A DNA stretch of 64,000 nucleotides from positions 1 to 64,000 of the forward strand of contig BDDD01002300.1 of NCBI GenBank assembly GCA_001972305.1, read 5' to 3'. Of this stretch, positions 22,935 to 33,688 are shown one piece after another. The position numbers were made by a program, and so were the translations under genes. Each line of letters starts with the position of its first letter. Within the stretch, counting starts at the first letter, position 1. The notes under the pieces were generated by a model, which saw nothing but the letters and a program-made list of their open reading frames with translations, did no database searches and was not told the origin of the DNA. This stretch comes from Cephalotus follicularis. Its lineage: Eukaryota > Streptophyta > Magnoliopsida > Oxalidales > Cephalotaceae.

Positions 22935-25029
22935 TGTAACGCCCGGGGTTTTCATTATGGTGTAATATTGTATTCCCAATGTAATTTACGCTTGAATTAA
23001 TGAGAACTATGTTTTTCCCTCTTTTGTGAGTTGAAAGTTGCAAGAAAAGTGTGTTGGTGTGTTTTCTGTATAGGGGGCAGCCGACTGCCACAGGGAGGCA
23101 GCCAACTGGACCCCTTGTGGAGGGACAGTAGCCAGCTGCTGTGAGGGAACAGCCGACTGGTGTGGGTGTCGGCAGAAACAATCGACTGCCAAGTCAAGGT
23201 AGTCGACTGCCAGCGCCAGACAGCCCACGTGTTGTCAGGTTTTAAGTGACAAAAAGGGGGTGTTGGCTTTATTTGGGGAGATGGCAGAGAGAGGGGTCGG
23301 GTTCCTCTCTTAAAAACACAAGCTTTCCTCTCCAAATCTCCATCTTTCTCAGTGAATTCAAGAGTGTTTGGGAGTAGAGAGAATGGAGTGAAAGTGTGTG
23401 TGTTGAGGATCTAAGGAGCTTCGTGTTGAACCGTGGACTTGGAGGCTTGGACAGTGGAGGAACCGGACCAATGGGGGTTGCTGAACGGGTTGAGGAGTGC
23501 AAAAGCCTCGGATTTGGACTTAAAGAGGTGGATTGCAGCTCCTAACTTGGAGTTCTAAGGTAGGGGGAAAGTCGTTTTTGCACTTAATTTCAACTGTAAA
23601 TGTTTTCCATGAAACGAAATGCATGTTTATGTTGTATTGTGAGCCTGGAAAGTGTTGTTGCATAAGTGTACTGTTTTGGGTTGAGTTGGGTGTGTGTTGT
23701 GGCTTGTGTAGCTGCTGTTTTTCTGCATTTTCTGTATAATCCAGCCGACTGTTGAGTGTGAGCAGCCGATTGTCGAGAGTGACAGCCGACTGTTTGCCGT
23801 GGGTAGCCGACTGCCAGGGTTAGGCAGCCGACTGCTTTAAGGGGGACAGCCGACTGTCAGTGGGGAACAACTGACTTCAGGGCCTGTTTTGCCTTGTGAA
23901 CGTGTGTGTGTATCGTGTAATGTGATATTTTGCTTCGTGAGCTTTATAAACTGCCTTGGACAATGAAATGACTGATTGTGAACTACTTTTTGGAAGTGCA
24001 TTGTTGATTATGAAAATCATTACTTTATACGAAAACGTATGTTTTGAGGAAATATATTTTTTCGAACCGTGAAAATGACTTCCAAAACACCGTGAACCGA
24101 GTTTTGTGATATTGTGAACCGAGAACCGTGACATCGTGAAAATGAGTTTGCTTTCAAGTATTTTGTTTTATAAATTTACTTGGAAAACTGTTTTGAGCAT
24201 TGAGATGACTGTGATTGTGATTGAGTTGACTGTGGTTTGCTGATTGTGACCGTACTAGTTGAGTGGCGGAGATGCCAGCGATGACTAGTGGTCGGGTTGA
24301 CTCAGGGGCCAGGAGTTGGCTGGGTGACTCATTGTACCGTGACCTGCTTCGTGCCGTCCCGAGTCGGGGCCGATGACAGGAGTACGACGTCGGGGCCAGG
24401 AGTTGGCGACGCTCTTCGTTCCCACCGTGAACCGAGTATTGTGTAGTCCTTTGGACTTGTTTGAGACCATGAATTGTGACATTGTGATACTGTGACATCG
24501 TGGTTGGCATATATACGTGTGTGTATGTATGTATGCATCGAGATATAGTATGTACTGCATCATGTTGCATTCATGCTTGGTTTTTGTTGATCTTATGTTG
24601 CTTTTATGACTTTGGCCGATTGAGGACAAAGGCTAACCCCCTACTGTTACAGATTGAAGCAGCGTTTTGGATATCGCCGGGCAAGGCTATGCCGGGATGT
24701 GATGTGACAGAGTTTATTTTGCTTTGATGTTTGGTAAAGCAGTGTACTTAAAACATGATGTACCTTGGATTATTGTACTAATGTTTTACTGTTGTTAATC
24801 GACTTTTTGATCACGCTCCGTTGTGTGCTTTTTAACAATGCTTTTCAGTTAGTGTATTCGGGAATCATGTAGTATGGGATGCATGGTTTCGTTTGCTTTC
24901 AGCTTATAGTTAAATGCTTCCGCAAGATTGATGTTTAATCAAAAGTTTTAAGTTTTACCTTTTTCTGTATAAGCTGGATGTTTGTTAAATTGTCATGTTG
25001 TATGTTGTTAATGCAAGTGGGGTGTGACA
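22935..25029 (+). repeat. B: 5' LTR
   Basis: TGTAACGCCCGGGG...GGGTGTGACA, 2095 bp. CAG(T/C)CGACTG-type motifs cluster at 23078-23215 and 23742-23880. A block GAGGACAAAGGCTAACCCCC at 24622, shared with LTRs C and D, precedes a TTACAG. Relative to the 3' LTR it lacks a 174-bp stretch of the second motif cluster. Small ORFs on both strands are LTR shadows. Confidence 0.95.
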
Positions 25030-25033
25030 ACAG

Positions 25034-25045
25034 TGGTATCAGAGC
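25034..25045 (+). promoter_or_regulatory. B: primer binding site
   Basis: TGGTATCAGAGC, the standard initiator tRNA-Met site, four bases after the LTR end. Confidence 0.95.
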
Positions 25046-25137
25046 ATATATCCATTTATATGCTTAGCTTGGATACTATCCTTGGCAATTAACATGTTTC
25101 CTCAAGAGGACTAACAACATCTTTCTTATCGGAACCT

Positions 25138-26348
25138 ATGAACGGTAGGAGAAGACGCGGAAGGCGTAGGGTTGTGAATGAGGGTGTTCCTGAGGGAGCG
25201 AATGTTGGGGAAGATCCGCTGAATAATGTTCCACCAGAGGCAGCACCTAATGTGAGGGATCCGATGGACCGCATCGCTGACTATATCCAGCAGCAGATAG
25301 CTGCTAATCAGCAACAGATGGCCGCTAATGCAGCAAACATGGAAGAGATGCGAAGATTGTATGTTCAAGCTCAGCCTCAGCCGATGGCTCCAGCTCAGGG
25401 TGTGCACGATGATGGTAACCGGTTTGGCAGGAACCTTGAGAGATTCATGAGGCAGAATCCACCAAGTTTCAGAGGGGAGCTTGATGCCACTATTGCAAAG
25501 AGTTGGTTACAGGATTTAGAGAAAATCTTTGAGGTGATGGAGTGTACCGACAGGAAAAAACTGAGGTTTGTTGTGTACCGATTATGGGGAGAAGCCACCC
25601 ACTGGTGGGAGGTGGTCAAACTAAATGGGAGGATACTGGAGTCACTAGCACTTGGGAGGGATTCCAGGAGGAGTTTCTGGCAGCATATGTGCCACGCATA
25701 GAGCGTGAGTGGAGGGAGACGGAGCTCTTGGAGCTGCGTCAAGGAGATATGACTGTGGCCGAGTACCAGGCCAGGTTTGTGGAGCTTGCCAGACATTCAG
25801 CTTATTTGGTGGCCGATGAGGAAAAGAAGGTTCGGAGGTTCCTGAGGGGCTTACGACCGGATCTTCGGTCTCGGATCAGAGTTATGGAGCTGGGTACTTT
25901 TGTGGAGGTCGCCCAGAAAGCGAGGTTAATGGAGAGTGTGTTGAATGAGGACTGGGCTGAGAGAGCCCGAGCACAATAGAGCAGGCAGACATCTAATAAG
26001 TCTAGACCGGCATCGTCAAAATGGCAGGGCAGTGGTTCCCCGACAAAGTCCCCAAGGAATAGATCTCAGCAGACAGCTTCACAGGGTGCTCCTAGTCAGG
26101 GGAGTGATGCGAGGACAGGGGTTTGTTACCACTGTGGCCGTGCAGGTCACCAGCAGAAAGACTGTTGGTTGAAGAAAGGGTTGTGTTTGATGTGTGGCAC
26201 AACGGGTCACTCTGTGAGGGATTGCCCGAGAGGGACAGTGACAGCGCCTACTGGGCCAGCGAGTGGTAGTGGTTCTGCAGTGGGACCCTCGCAGCGAAGA
26301 GATACTGGCAAAGGCATAGCGAAAGGTAGAGTTTTCATTCTCACTTAG
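25138..26348 (+). pseudogene. B: gag with two CCHC zinc knuckles, one frameshift and two amber stops
   Basis: Starts MNGRRRRGRR at 25138. The capsid region (25430-25850) contains FRGELDATIAKSWLQDLEKIF, then ATHWWEVVK and, after a net frameshift at about 25,620, STWEGFQEEFLAAYVP and GDMTVAEYQARFVELA. Stops: TAG at 25977-25979 and TAG at 26346-26348. Two CCHC knuckles follow: CYHCGRAGHQQKDC (26124-26165) and CLMCGTTGHSVRDC (26184-26225). Two knuckles in tandem are less common than one in plant gypsy Gag. Gag packages the RNA in virus-like particles. Confidence 0.93.
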
Positions 26349-26783
26349 ACAGAAGTTCCAGAGTCTACTTCTGTTGTGGGAGGTACTGTATATGTTTATG
26401 GATTCTCTGCTAGAGTACTGATGGATTCTGGAGCATCACATTCTTTTATTGCTTCCTGTTTTGCATCATGTTTAGATGTGTCTCCTGATTGCATGCATTA
26501 TGTCCTTGATGTGAGTACACCTACTGGGAGTTCTATGTGTGCAGACTCGGTGTATCGAGGTTGCGAGCATTCTATTGCGGGTGTTTCGTTGTATGCGGAC
26601 TTGATCGTACTACCCCTTCATGATTTTGATGTCATCTTGGGAATGGACTTGTTGTCAGCCTACCGTGCGCGTATGGACTGTTACAACAAGGTTGTGGATC
26701 TTTGCTTACCTGATGGGACTACCTTCCAGTTTCAGGGAGACAGAGGATTCTTGATACCGATTGTATCTTTTATTCGTGCATAG
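26349..26783 (+). pseudogene. B: aspartic protease domain
   Basis: In frame with gag and RT. The active site VLMDSGASHSF lies at about 26415-26447 and DFDVILGMDLLSAYRARMDC near 26620-26680. The active-site residues are intact. The domain ends at TAG 26781-26783. It would process the polyprotein. Confidence 0.93.
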
Positions 26784-28319
26784 AGGTATCTAGAAAAATG
26801 GTGTGAAGGGTTCCTTGCGCATGTGGTTGAGAAGAGAAAGGAGAAGGGCAAGAGTCTGGAGGAGGTTCCTGTCGTGTGTGAGTTTCTGGATGTGTTCCCT
26901 CCCAATTTGGTGTCCTTACCACCGAAGAGGAGCATGGAGTTTGTAATTGACCTGGTACAGGGTACGGCCCCTATTTCTAAGGTGCCTTACCGGATGGCTC
27001 CTGCGGAGTTGAGAGAGTTGAAGTTAGAGCTGCAAGACCTGATTGACAAGGGTTTTGTGCGGCCCAGAGTTTCTCCGTGGGGCGCACCTGAATTATTTGT
27101 AAAGAAGAAGGATGGGTCGATGAGGCTTTGCATCGACTACAGGATGTTGAATAAGGCTACTATCAAGAATAAGTAACCTCTTTCGCATATTGAGGATTTG
27201 TTTGACCAGTTACAAGGGTCAAGGGTGTTCTCCAAACTCGATCTAAAGTCAGGTTATCACCAGCTGAGAGTGAAGGAAGGAGATATTGAGAAGACTGCCT
27301 TCCGGACTAGGTATGGTCATTACGAGTTCTTGGAAATGCCGTTTGGCGTCACCAATGCACCGACAGCATTTATGTCACTGATGAATGATGTGTTCCGACT
27401 GTACCTGGATCAGTTTTTAGTAGTGTTTATTGATGACATACTGGTGTATTCAAGGAGCGAGGAGGAGCACGCCTATCATCTGAGATTAGTTTTGCAGATT
27501 CTCAGAGAGCATCAATTGTATGCCAAGTTCGGCAAGTGTAAGTTCTGGCTCGATCATGTGATTTTTCTGGGTCACATTGTATCCGGAGAGGGTTTGGCGG
27601 TGGATTCGTCGAAGACCGAGGAGGTGCGAGATTGGCCGCAACCGAAGAATGTGACTGAGGTGCGCAGTTTTCTTGGGTTGGCGGGTTATTATCGAAGGTT
27701 CATTCAGAATTTCTCAAGGATAGTTGTACCTTTGACAAGGTTGACTCAGAAGAAGACTTTTTTTTTAATCTCGGATGACGAATGTGAAGCCAGTTTTTGT
27801 GATCTAAAGGATCGGTTGGTTTCTGCTCCTGTTTTGGCGTTACCTGAGCGTAACGAGGGCTTCGCCGTCTATAGTGATGCTTCGGGTAAGGGATTGGGTT
27901 ACGTGTTGATGCAACGAGGCAGAGTGATCGCTTGTGCTTCGCGGAAGCTAAAGCCGTATGAGGAGAACTACCCGACGCATGATCTTGAAGTGGTCGCGAT
28001 TATCTTTGCTCTTCAGAAATGGAGACATTACTTATATGGGGCACAGTTTCAGATTTTCATTGACCACAAGAGTTTGAGGTATCTTTTCTGTCAAGATACA
28101 CTAAACATGAGACAACGGCGGTGGGTTGAGTTCTTTAATGATTATGACTGCAGTATTCGGTACCATCCCGGGAAAGCGAACGTGGTCGTTGATGCTTTAA
28201 GCCGTAAAGCTATGGTTGCTAACACGATGATATCTCAGTGGAAAATGTTAGAGGACTTCCAAGAGTGGTCTCCGTTTAATCAGTCACCAGGGATCTTTGT
28301 GGCTGATATGCGAGTGTAG
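26784..28319 (+). pseudogene. B: reverse transcriptase and RNase H, one ochre and one amber stop
   Basis: [44 protein letters not shown], stop TAA at 27174-27176, then [31 protein letters not shown] and [11 protein letters not shown] (FIDD at 27426-27437), so catalytic aspartates are kept. RNase [45 protein letters not shown] and [14 protein letters not shown], with acidic residues D, E, D, D kept. The frame ends with TAG at 28317-28319. Apart from stops the protein looks full length. Confidence 0.95.
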
Positions 28320-29747
28320 CCTGTGTTACTGGATCACATCAGGGATGCACAACCACATGATCCCGAGTTGCAACGAATTCGGGAGAACCTGGACTCAGAA
28401 TCTGATTTTCAAGTACATGCTGATGGTATTCTAAGATATCGGGGACGTGTGTGTCTTCCGAATGAACCAGGGTTGAAGAATGAGTTAGTTCGCGGGGCTC
28501 ATAAATCTTCATACAGTATTCATCCTGGTAGCACTAAAATGTATCAAGATATGAGGAAGACTTACTGGTGGCCTGGCATGAAACGAGAGATCGCCAAATA
28601 TGTGGCGAAGTGTTATACTTGTCAAACAGTTAAAGCCAAACATTAGAGGCCAGCGGGTTTGTTACAGCCGTTACTGATTCCAGAGTGGAAATGGGAGCAT
28701 GTGACGATGGATTTTGTTTCGGGTTTTCCTCTGACTCAGAACCGTCACAATGCGGTATGGGTCATTGTGGATCGGCTTACTAAATCGGCACACTTTCTAC
28801 CTACGCATGTCACAGATTCTGCGAGCAAGTTAGCTCGGTTATACATCAAGGAGATTGTGAGGTTACACGGTGTTCCTGTGAGTATAGTCTGTGACAGAGA
28901 CTCTATCTTCACTTCCAACTTTTGGAAGAGGTTTCAGACAGCATTTGGGACGAAGCTGAACCTGAGCACAACCTTCCACCCACAGACAGATGGCCAGTCA
29001 GAGCGTACTATCCAGACCCTGGAGGATATGCTCCGAGCTTGTGTTGTTGACTTTGCTGGTACTTGGGAGGACCATATTCCCATGATAGAGTTTTCTTATA
29101 ATAACAGCTATCATTCCAGCATCGGTATGGCTCCGTATGACGCTTTGTACGGAAGGAAGTGTAGGTCCCCTGTGTGTTGGGATGAGGTCGGTGAGCGACC
29201 TTTACTTGGATCAGAATTAGTGGAGGAGACTTCCGAGAAAGTCAAGTTCATAAGGGAGAAGCTGCTTGCTGCTCAGAGCCGGCATAAGAGCTATGTTGAC
29301 AGTGCCAAGAGAAGACCTTTAACCTTCAATGCCGGTGATCATGTGTTTCTGAAGGTTTCACCGTGGAAAGGTGTACAGTGGTTTGGGAAAAAGGGCAAGT
29401 TAGCTCCGTGCTACATTGGTCCTTTCGAGATTTTGGAGAGAGTTGGGGAGGTGGCTTACCAGCTTGCTTTACCTCATGCACTGTCAAATGTGCATGACGT
29501 CTTTCATGTGTCAATGCTGAGGAGGTATATTCGAGACCCATCACATGTCTTGGATTGTGATTCTGTTCCTGTGCGAGATGACCTATCTTGCGAGGAATTT
29601 CTGGTGCAGATTCTGGATCGGAAGACGCAAGAGTTGAGGAACCGAACCATTCCAATGGTGAAGGTTCAGTGGCAGTTTCACCGTACTAATGAAGCGATTT
29701 GGGAACGCGAAGAGGAGATAAGGGAGCGTTACCCTCACTTGTTGTAG
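28320..29747 (+). pseudogene. B: integrase with chromodomain-like C terminus, one amber stop
   Basis: Zinc-binding H-H-C-C: the YSIHPGSTKMYQDM and CYTCQTVKA segments (28500-28640), then TAG 28644-28646. The core (28659 onward) has DFVSGFP, VDRLTKSAHFLP, SIVCDRDSIF and FHPQTDGQSERTIQTLEDML, giving the DDE triad. A GPF-type module GPFEILERVGEVAYQLALP follows (29420-29475) and then a chromodomain-like tail, IPMVKVQWQFHRTNEAIWE (29650-29705), ending RYPHLL. The tail places B in chromoviruses, Tekay/Del type, whose chromodomain is thought to direct insertion into heterochromatin. Confidence 0.95.
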
Positions 29748-29763
29748 TACTGTTTTAATTTCG

Positions 29764-29792
29764 AGGACGAAATTCCTCGAAGGAGGGGTGGA
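29764..29792 (+). promoter_or_regulatory. B: polypurine tract region
   Basis: GAGGACGAAATTCCTCGAAGG followed by AGGGGTGGA immediately before the LTR. The GAGGACGAAATTC box is diagnostic of Tekay/Del and related chromoviruses. Confidence 0.92.
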
Positions 29793-30599
29793 TGTAACGC
29801 CCGGGGTTTTCATTAAGGTGTAATATTGTATTCCCAATGTAATTTACGCTTGAATTAATGAGAACTATGTTTTTCCCTCTTTTGTGAGTTGAAAGTTGCA
29901 AGAAAAGTGTGTTGGTGTGTTTTCTGTACAGGGGGCAGCCGACTGCCACAGGGAGGCAGCCGACTGGACCCCTTGTGGAGGGACAGCAGCCAGCTGCTGT
30001 GAGGGAGCAGTCGACTGGTGTGGGTGTCGACAGAAACAATCGACTGCCAAGTCAAGGCAGTCGACTGCCAACGCCAGACAGCCCACGTGCTGTCAGGTTT
30101 GAAGTGACAAAAAGGGGGTGTTGGCTTTATTTGGGGAGATGGCAGAGAGAGGGGCCGGGTTCCTCTCTTAAAAACACAAGCTTTCCTCTCCAAATCTCCA
30201 TCTTTCTCAGTGAATTCAAGAGTGTTTGGGAGTACAGAGAATGGAGTGAAAGTGTGTGTGTTGAGGATCTAAGGAGCTTCGTGTTGAACTGTGGACTTGG
30301 AGGCTTGGACAGTGGAGGAACCGGACCAGTGGGGGTTGCTGAACTGCTTGAGGAGTGCAAAAGCCTCGGATTTGGACTTAAAGAGGTGGATTGCAGCTCC
30401 TAACTTGGAGTTCTAAGGTAGGGGGAAAGTCGTTTTTGTACTTAATTTCAACTGTAAATGTTTTCCATGAAACGAAATGCATGTTTGTGTTGTATTGTGA
30501 GCCTGGAATGTGTTGTTGCATAAGTGTACTGTTTTGGGTTGAGTTGGGTGTGTGTTGTGGCTTGTGTAGCTTCTGTTTTTCTACATTTTCTGTATAATC

Positions 30600-30915
30600 C
30601 AGCCGACTACCCATGTTGGGCAGCCGACTGCTTAATGGTTCCTGCCGACTGCGCTTGAGGAGCCAGTCGACTGTCCATGTGTGTTTATGGGAAGTGCCTG
30701 CAGAGGTTGTGTAGTGGACTGCTGTAGGTCAGCAGCCGACTGTTGATTGTGGACAGCCGACTGTCCTGAAGGACAGCTGACTGTTGAGTGTGAGCAGCCG
30801 ACTGTCGAGAGTGACAGCCGACTGTTTGGTGTGGGTAGCCGACTGCCAGGGTTGGGCAGCCGACTTTTCTAAGGGGGACAGCCGACTGTCAGTGGGGGAG
30901 AGCCGACTGTCAGCG
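30600..30915 (+). repeat. CAG(T/C)CGACTG motif array in B 3' LTR
   Basis: About 14 copies of (A/G)GC(C/T)GACTG within 315 bp at 15-30 bp spacing. The first half (30609-30782) is absent from the 5' LTR at 23750. Its ends fall within motif copies, as expected from slippage or unequal exchange between copies. Confidence 0.88.
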
Positions 30916-31183
30916 CCTGTTTTGCCTTGTGAATGTGTGTGTGTATCGTGTAATGTGATATTTTGCTTCGTGAAGCTTTATAAACTATCTTGGACATTGA
31001 AATGACTGATCATGAACTGCTTTTTGGAAGTGCATTGTTGATTATGAAAATCAATACTTTATACGAAAATGTATGTTTTGTGGAAAGATATATTTTCGAA
31101 CCGTGAAAATGACTTCCAAAACACCGTGAACCGAGTTTTGTGATATTGTGAACTGAGAACCGTGACATCGTGAAAATGAGTTT

Positions 31184-32759
31184 TGTAAGGATCCATATTT
31201 CTATGTAAGATATTAAGTATGGAAATGATTTCTTTTGTGTTTTGGCAGATATTTCAGGGGACCCGTAGTATGACCCTACGCTCGGGGAGTACGGGGGTTC
31301 CGCTCCCCGGTGAGCGGACGGGGGGTCCCGCTGCCCGGACAGCGGGCGGGGGTTCAGGGGGCANNNNNNNNNNNNNNNNNNNNNNNNNAACTATAAAGTG
31401 TACTTTAATAAATAAAGGTCTCTTTTGAATTTTATTATTATAAAGTGACAAGTATATCGTCGTTTTGTATTCATCTTTTAAATTTATATCTTAAACCGTC
31501 GTTAAGTTGTATCTTAAATTCTTAAATGTATTTAAATTTTATCTGTAAAATGGTGCTTATAACCGTCTTAAAATTTTACGTCCTTGCATTATTAATATTT
31601 CCTATATATTTTTATTTAATAAATTTATAACTCGTATTTTAACGACTTAACTTTATAATTTAATTTTTAATTGAAGGAGGTGAGCCAGTCTGCCTACATG
31701 GCTAGTATAGCCACCCTTTCAATTTAATTTAACTTAACTATTTCATTTGTCAACGTTGCTCGTATTTTGACAATTAACTTTATTTTATTGAAGGAGGTGA
31801 GCCAGTCTGCCTATATGGCTAGCATAGCTACCCTTTCACTTTAATTTAACTCGACTTATTATTTTATGAAATTTTCTTATTCATCTTTATTTCATAGAAA
31901 TCTTTTTCTTATTTTTTTACAAATGTTTTACAAAATACTGTTTTAAACTCAGTTTTACAAATGTTTTACAAAAATTGTTTTTTATTAATACTTTGAGCTG
32001 ATCACTCGAAGTATTAAGAAATGATTATTTTTACAAATGAGAAAATGCAACATGCTGAGATGAACAACGACTGGATTGCGATCCAGGGTGGATTAATCTA
32101 GTAAAAGATTAATATGATTAATATGGAGCGGAGAGTGCTCTCGGGCTTGCAATGCTTAGTAATTATAGTAATCGGGGAGTGCACAATGCCCCGGTGAAGC
32201 GAAAGGTTCAACAGGGTTATTTATGTTTTTACAACCCCTCAGTATTTATTAAATATTCTGATTCATGAGATATGATCAGAAAAGCAATGATTGAATGTGA
32301 AATGTTTTATAAAAATTCCAGAAAATGAATTTCAACAATGTTTTATTACGATAATTCTTACTGAGCTATTTTGGTGCTCACTCCTTTCAATGTTTTTGTT
32401 TTCAACTAAAATTTTTCCAGGAAGAGATTGAACGGGGAAAGTCGAGCTTTGGCAGGAGCTCATATGTGATATTTCGGAAGGAAACTTTTTACGAATTATG
32501 TTACGAATATAGTTTGTGTAATAATTTATGACATTATAAACTAATATTTTCCGCTGTATTATGTCCTTTGATAGATCCTGTGAAGATGTATGATGATTTA
32601 AATAAGAGTATGAAATTTTAAGGTTTAATATATCAGGTTATTTATAGATATTAGAAATTAGTATGATTGTTAAAGAATTTGAGGTTTCACCCAACGTAAC
32701 GCACCGAATCCTCGATGTCCGCTTTGAGCATAAAATGGACTCGGATCTGGGGCGTTACA
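31184..32759 (+). repeat. H: solo LTR nested in B's 3' LTR
   Basis: TGTAAGGATCC...GGGGCGTTACA, 1576 bp (with a 25-N gap), flanked by perfect AGTTT at 31179-31183 and 32760-32764. The undisrupted site is visible in B's 5' LTR at 24150-24165. It contains a very G/C-rich minisatellite (31268-31363) running into the gap, and an imperfect internal duplication (31631-31733 and 31759-31850) sharing GAAGGAGGTGAGCCAGTCTG. No PBS, PPT or coding remains, so it is a solo LTR, gypsy type by its ends. Confidence 0.92.
31364..31388. other. Assembly gap (25 N)
   Basis: The run of N follows a G/C-rich minisatellite with CGGGGG(G)T(T/C)C units; true length is unknown. Confidence 0.99.
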
Positions 32760-33648
32760 AGTTTGCTTTCAAGTATTTTGTTTTATAAATTTACTTGGAA
32801 AACTGTTTGAGCATTGATGACTGTGATTGTGATTGAATTGACTGTGGTTTGCTGATTGTGATTTTGATTATGACCGTACTAGTTGCGTGGCAGAGATGCC
32901 AGTGATGACTAGTGGTCGGGTTGACTCAGCGGCCAGGAGTTGGCTGGGTGACTCATTGTACCGTGACCTGCTTCGTGCCGTCCGGAGTCGGGGCCGATGA
33001 CAGGAGTACGACGTCAGGGCCAAGAGTTGGCGACGCTCTTCGTACCCACCGTGAACCGTGAACCGAGTATTGTGTAGTCCTTTTGATTTTTTTGAGACCA
33101 TGAATTGTGACATTGTGATACTGTGACATCGTGCTTGGCATATATTTATATATGTATGCATCGAGATATAGTATGTACCGCATCATGTTGCATTCATGCT
33201 TGGTTTTTGTTGATCTTATGTTGCTTTTATGACTTTGGCCGAGTGAGGACAAAGGCTAACCCCCTACTGTTACAGATTGAAGCAGCGTTTTGGATATCGC
33301 CGGGCAAGGCTATGCCGGGATGTGATGTGATAGAGTTTATTTTGCTTTAATGTTTTGTAAAGCAGTGTACTTAAAACATGATGTACCTTGGATTATTGTA
33401 CTAATGTTTTATTGTTGTTAATCGACTTTTGGATCACGCTCCGTTGTGGGCTTTTTAACAATGCTTTTCAGTTAGTGTATTCGGGAATCATGTAGTATGG
33501 GATGCATGGTTCCGTTTGCTTTCAGCTTATAGTTAAATGCTTCCGAAAGATTGATGTTTAATCAAAAGTTTTAAGCTTTACCATTTTCTGTATAAGCTGG
33601 ATGTTTGTTAAATTGCCATGTTGTATATTGTTAATGCAAGCAGGGTGT

Positions 33649-33652
<4 letters not shown>

Positions 33653-33684
<32 letters not shown>
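33653..33684. repeat. (GA)16 microsatellite in A's 3' LTR
   Basis: 32 bases of pure GA immediately after B. It is shorter and impure in A's 5' LTR (15555-15576). B's GAGAG duplication lies in it. Confidence 0.95.

Positions 33685-33688
<4 letters not shown>

Larger units (their letters stand above)
22935..33652 (+). mobile_element. B: Ty3/gypsy chromovirus (Tekay/Del-like), complete structure but decayed coding region
   Basis: The 5' LTR (22935-25029), PBS, gag, protease, RT, RNase H, integrase with chromodomain-like tail, PPT and 3' LTR (29793-33652, including nested H) are all present in order. The flanking duplication GAGAG lies at 22930-22934 and 33653-33657, although it falls in a GA repeat of the host LTR. 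B was inserted into A's 3' LTR, so it is younger than A. Confidence 0.95.
29793..33652 (+). repeat. B: 3' LTR, interrupted by solo LTR H
   Basis: TGTAACGCCCGGGG at 29793 to GGGTGTGACA at 33652. Removing H and one AGTTT leaves about 2.28 kb, versus 2.10 kb for the 5' LTR; the excess is the motif array 30600-30782. Otherwise the two LTRs differ by few visible substitutions and small indels, fewer than A's LTR pair, so B is the younger insertion. Confidence 0.95.

Noticed and set aside
22855..23502. Several overlapping ORFs on the minus strand in B's LTR, with copies at 29755-30360
   Set aside because: They repeat only because the LTR is duplicated, shift frame between copies and have no known domain.
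22930..33657. GAGAG as strong proof of B's insertion
   Set aside because: It lies in a GA repeat so the match is weak on its own; the insertion is instead proved by continuity of A's LTR on both sides.
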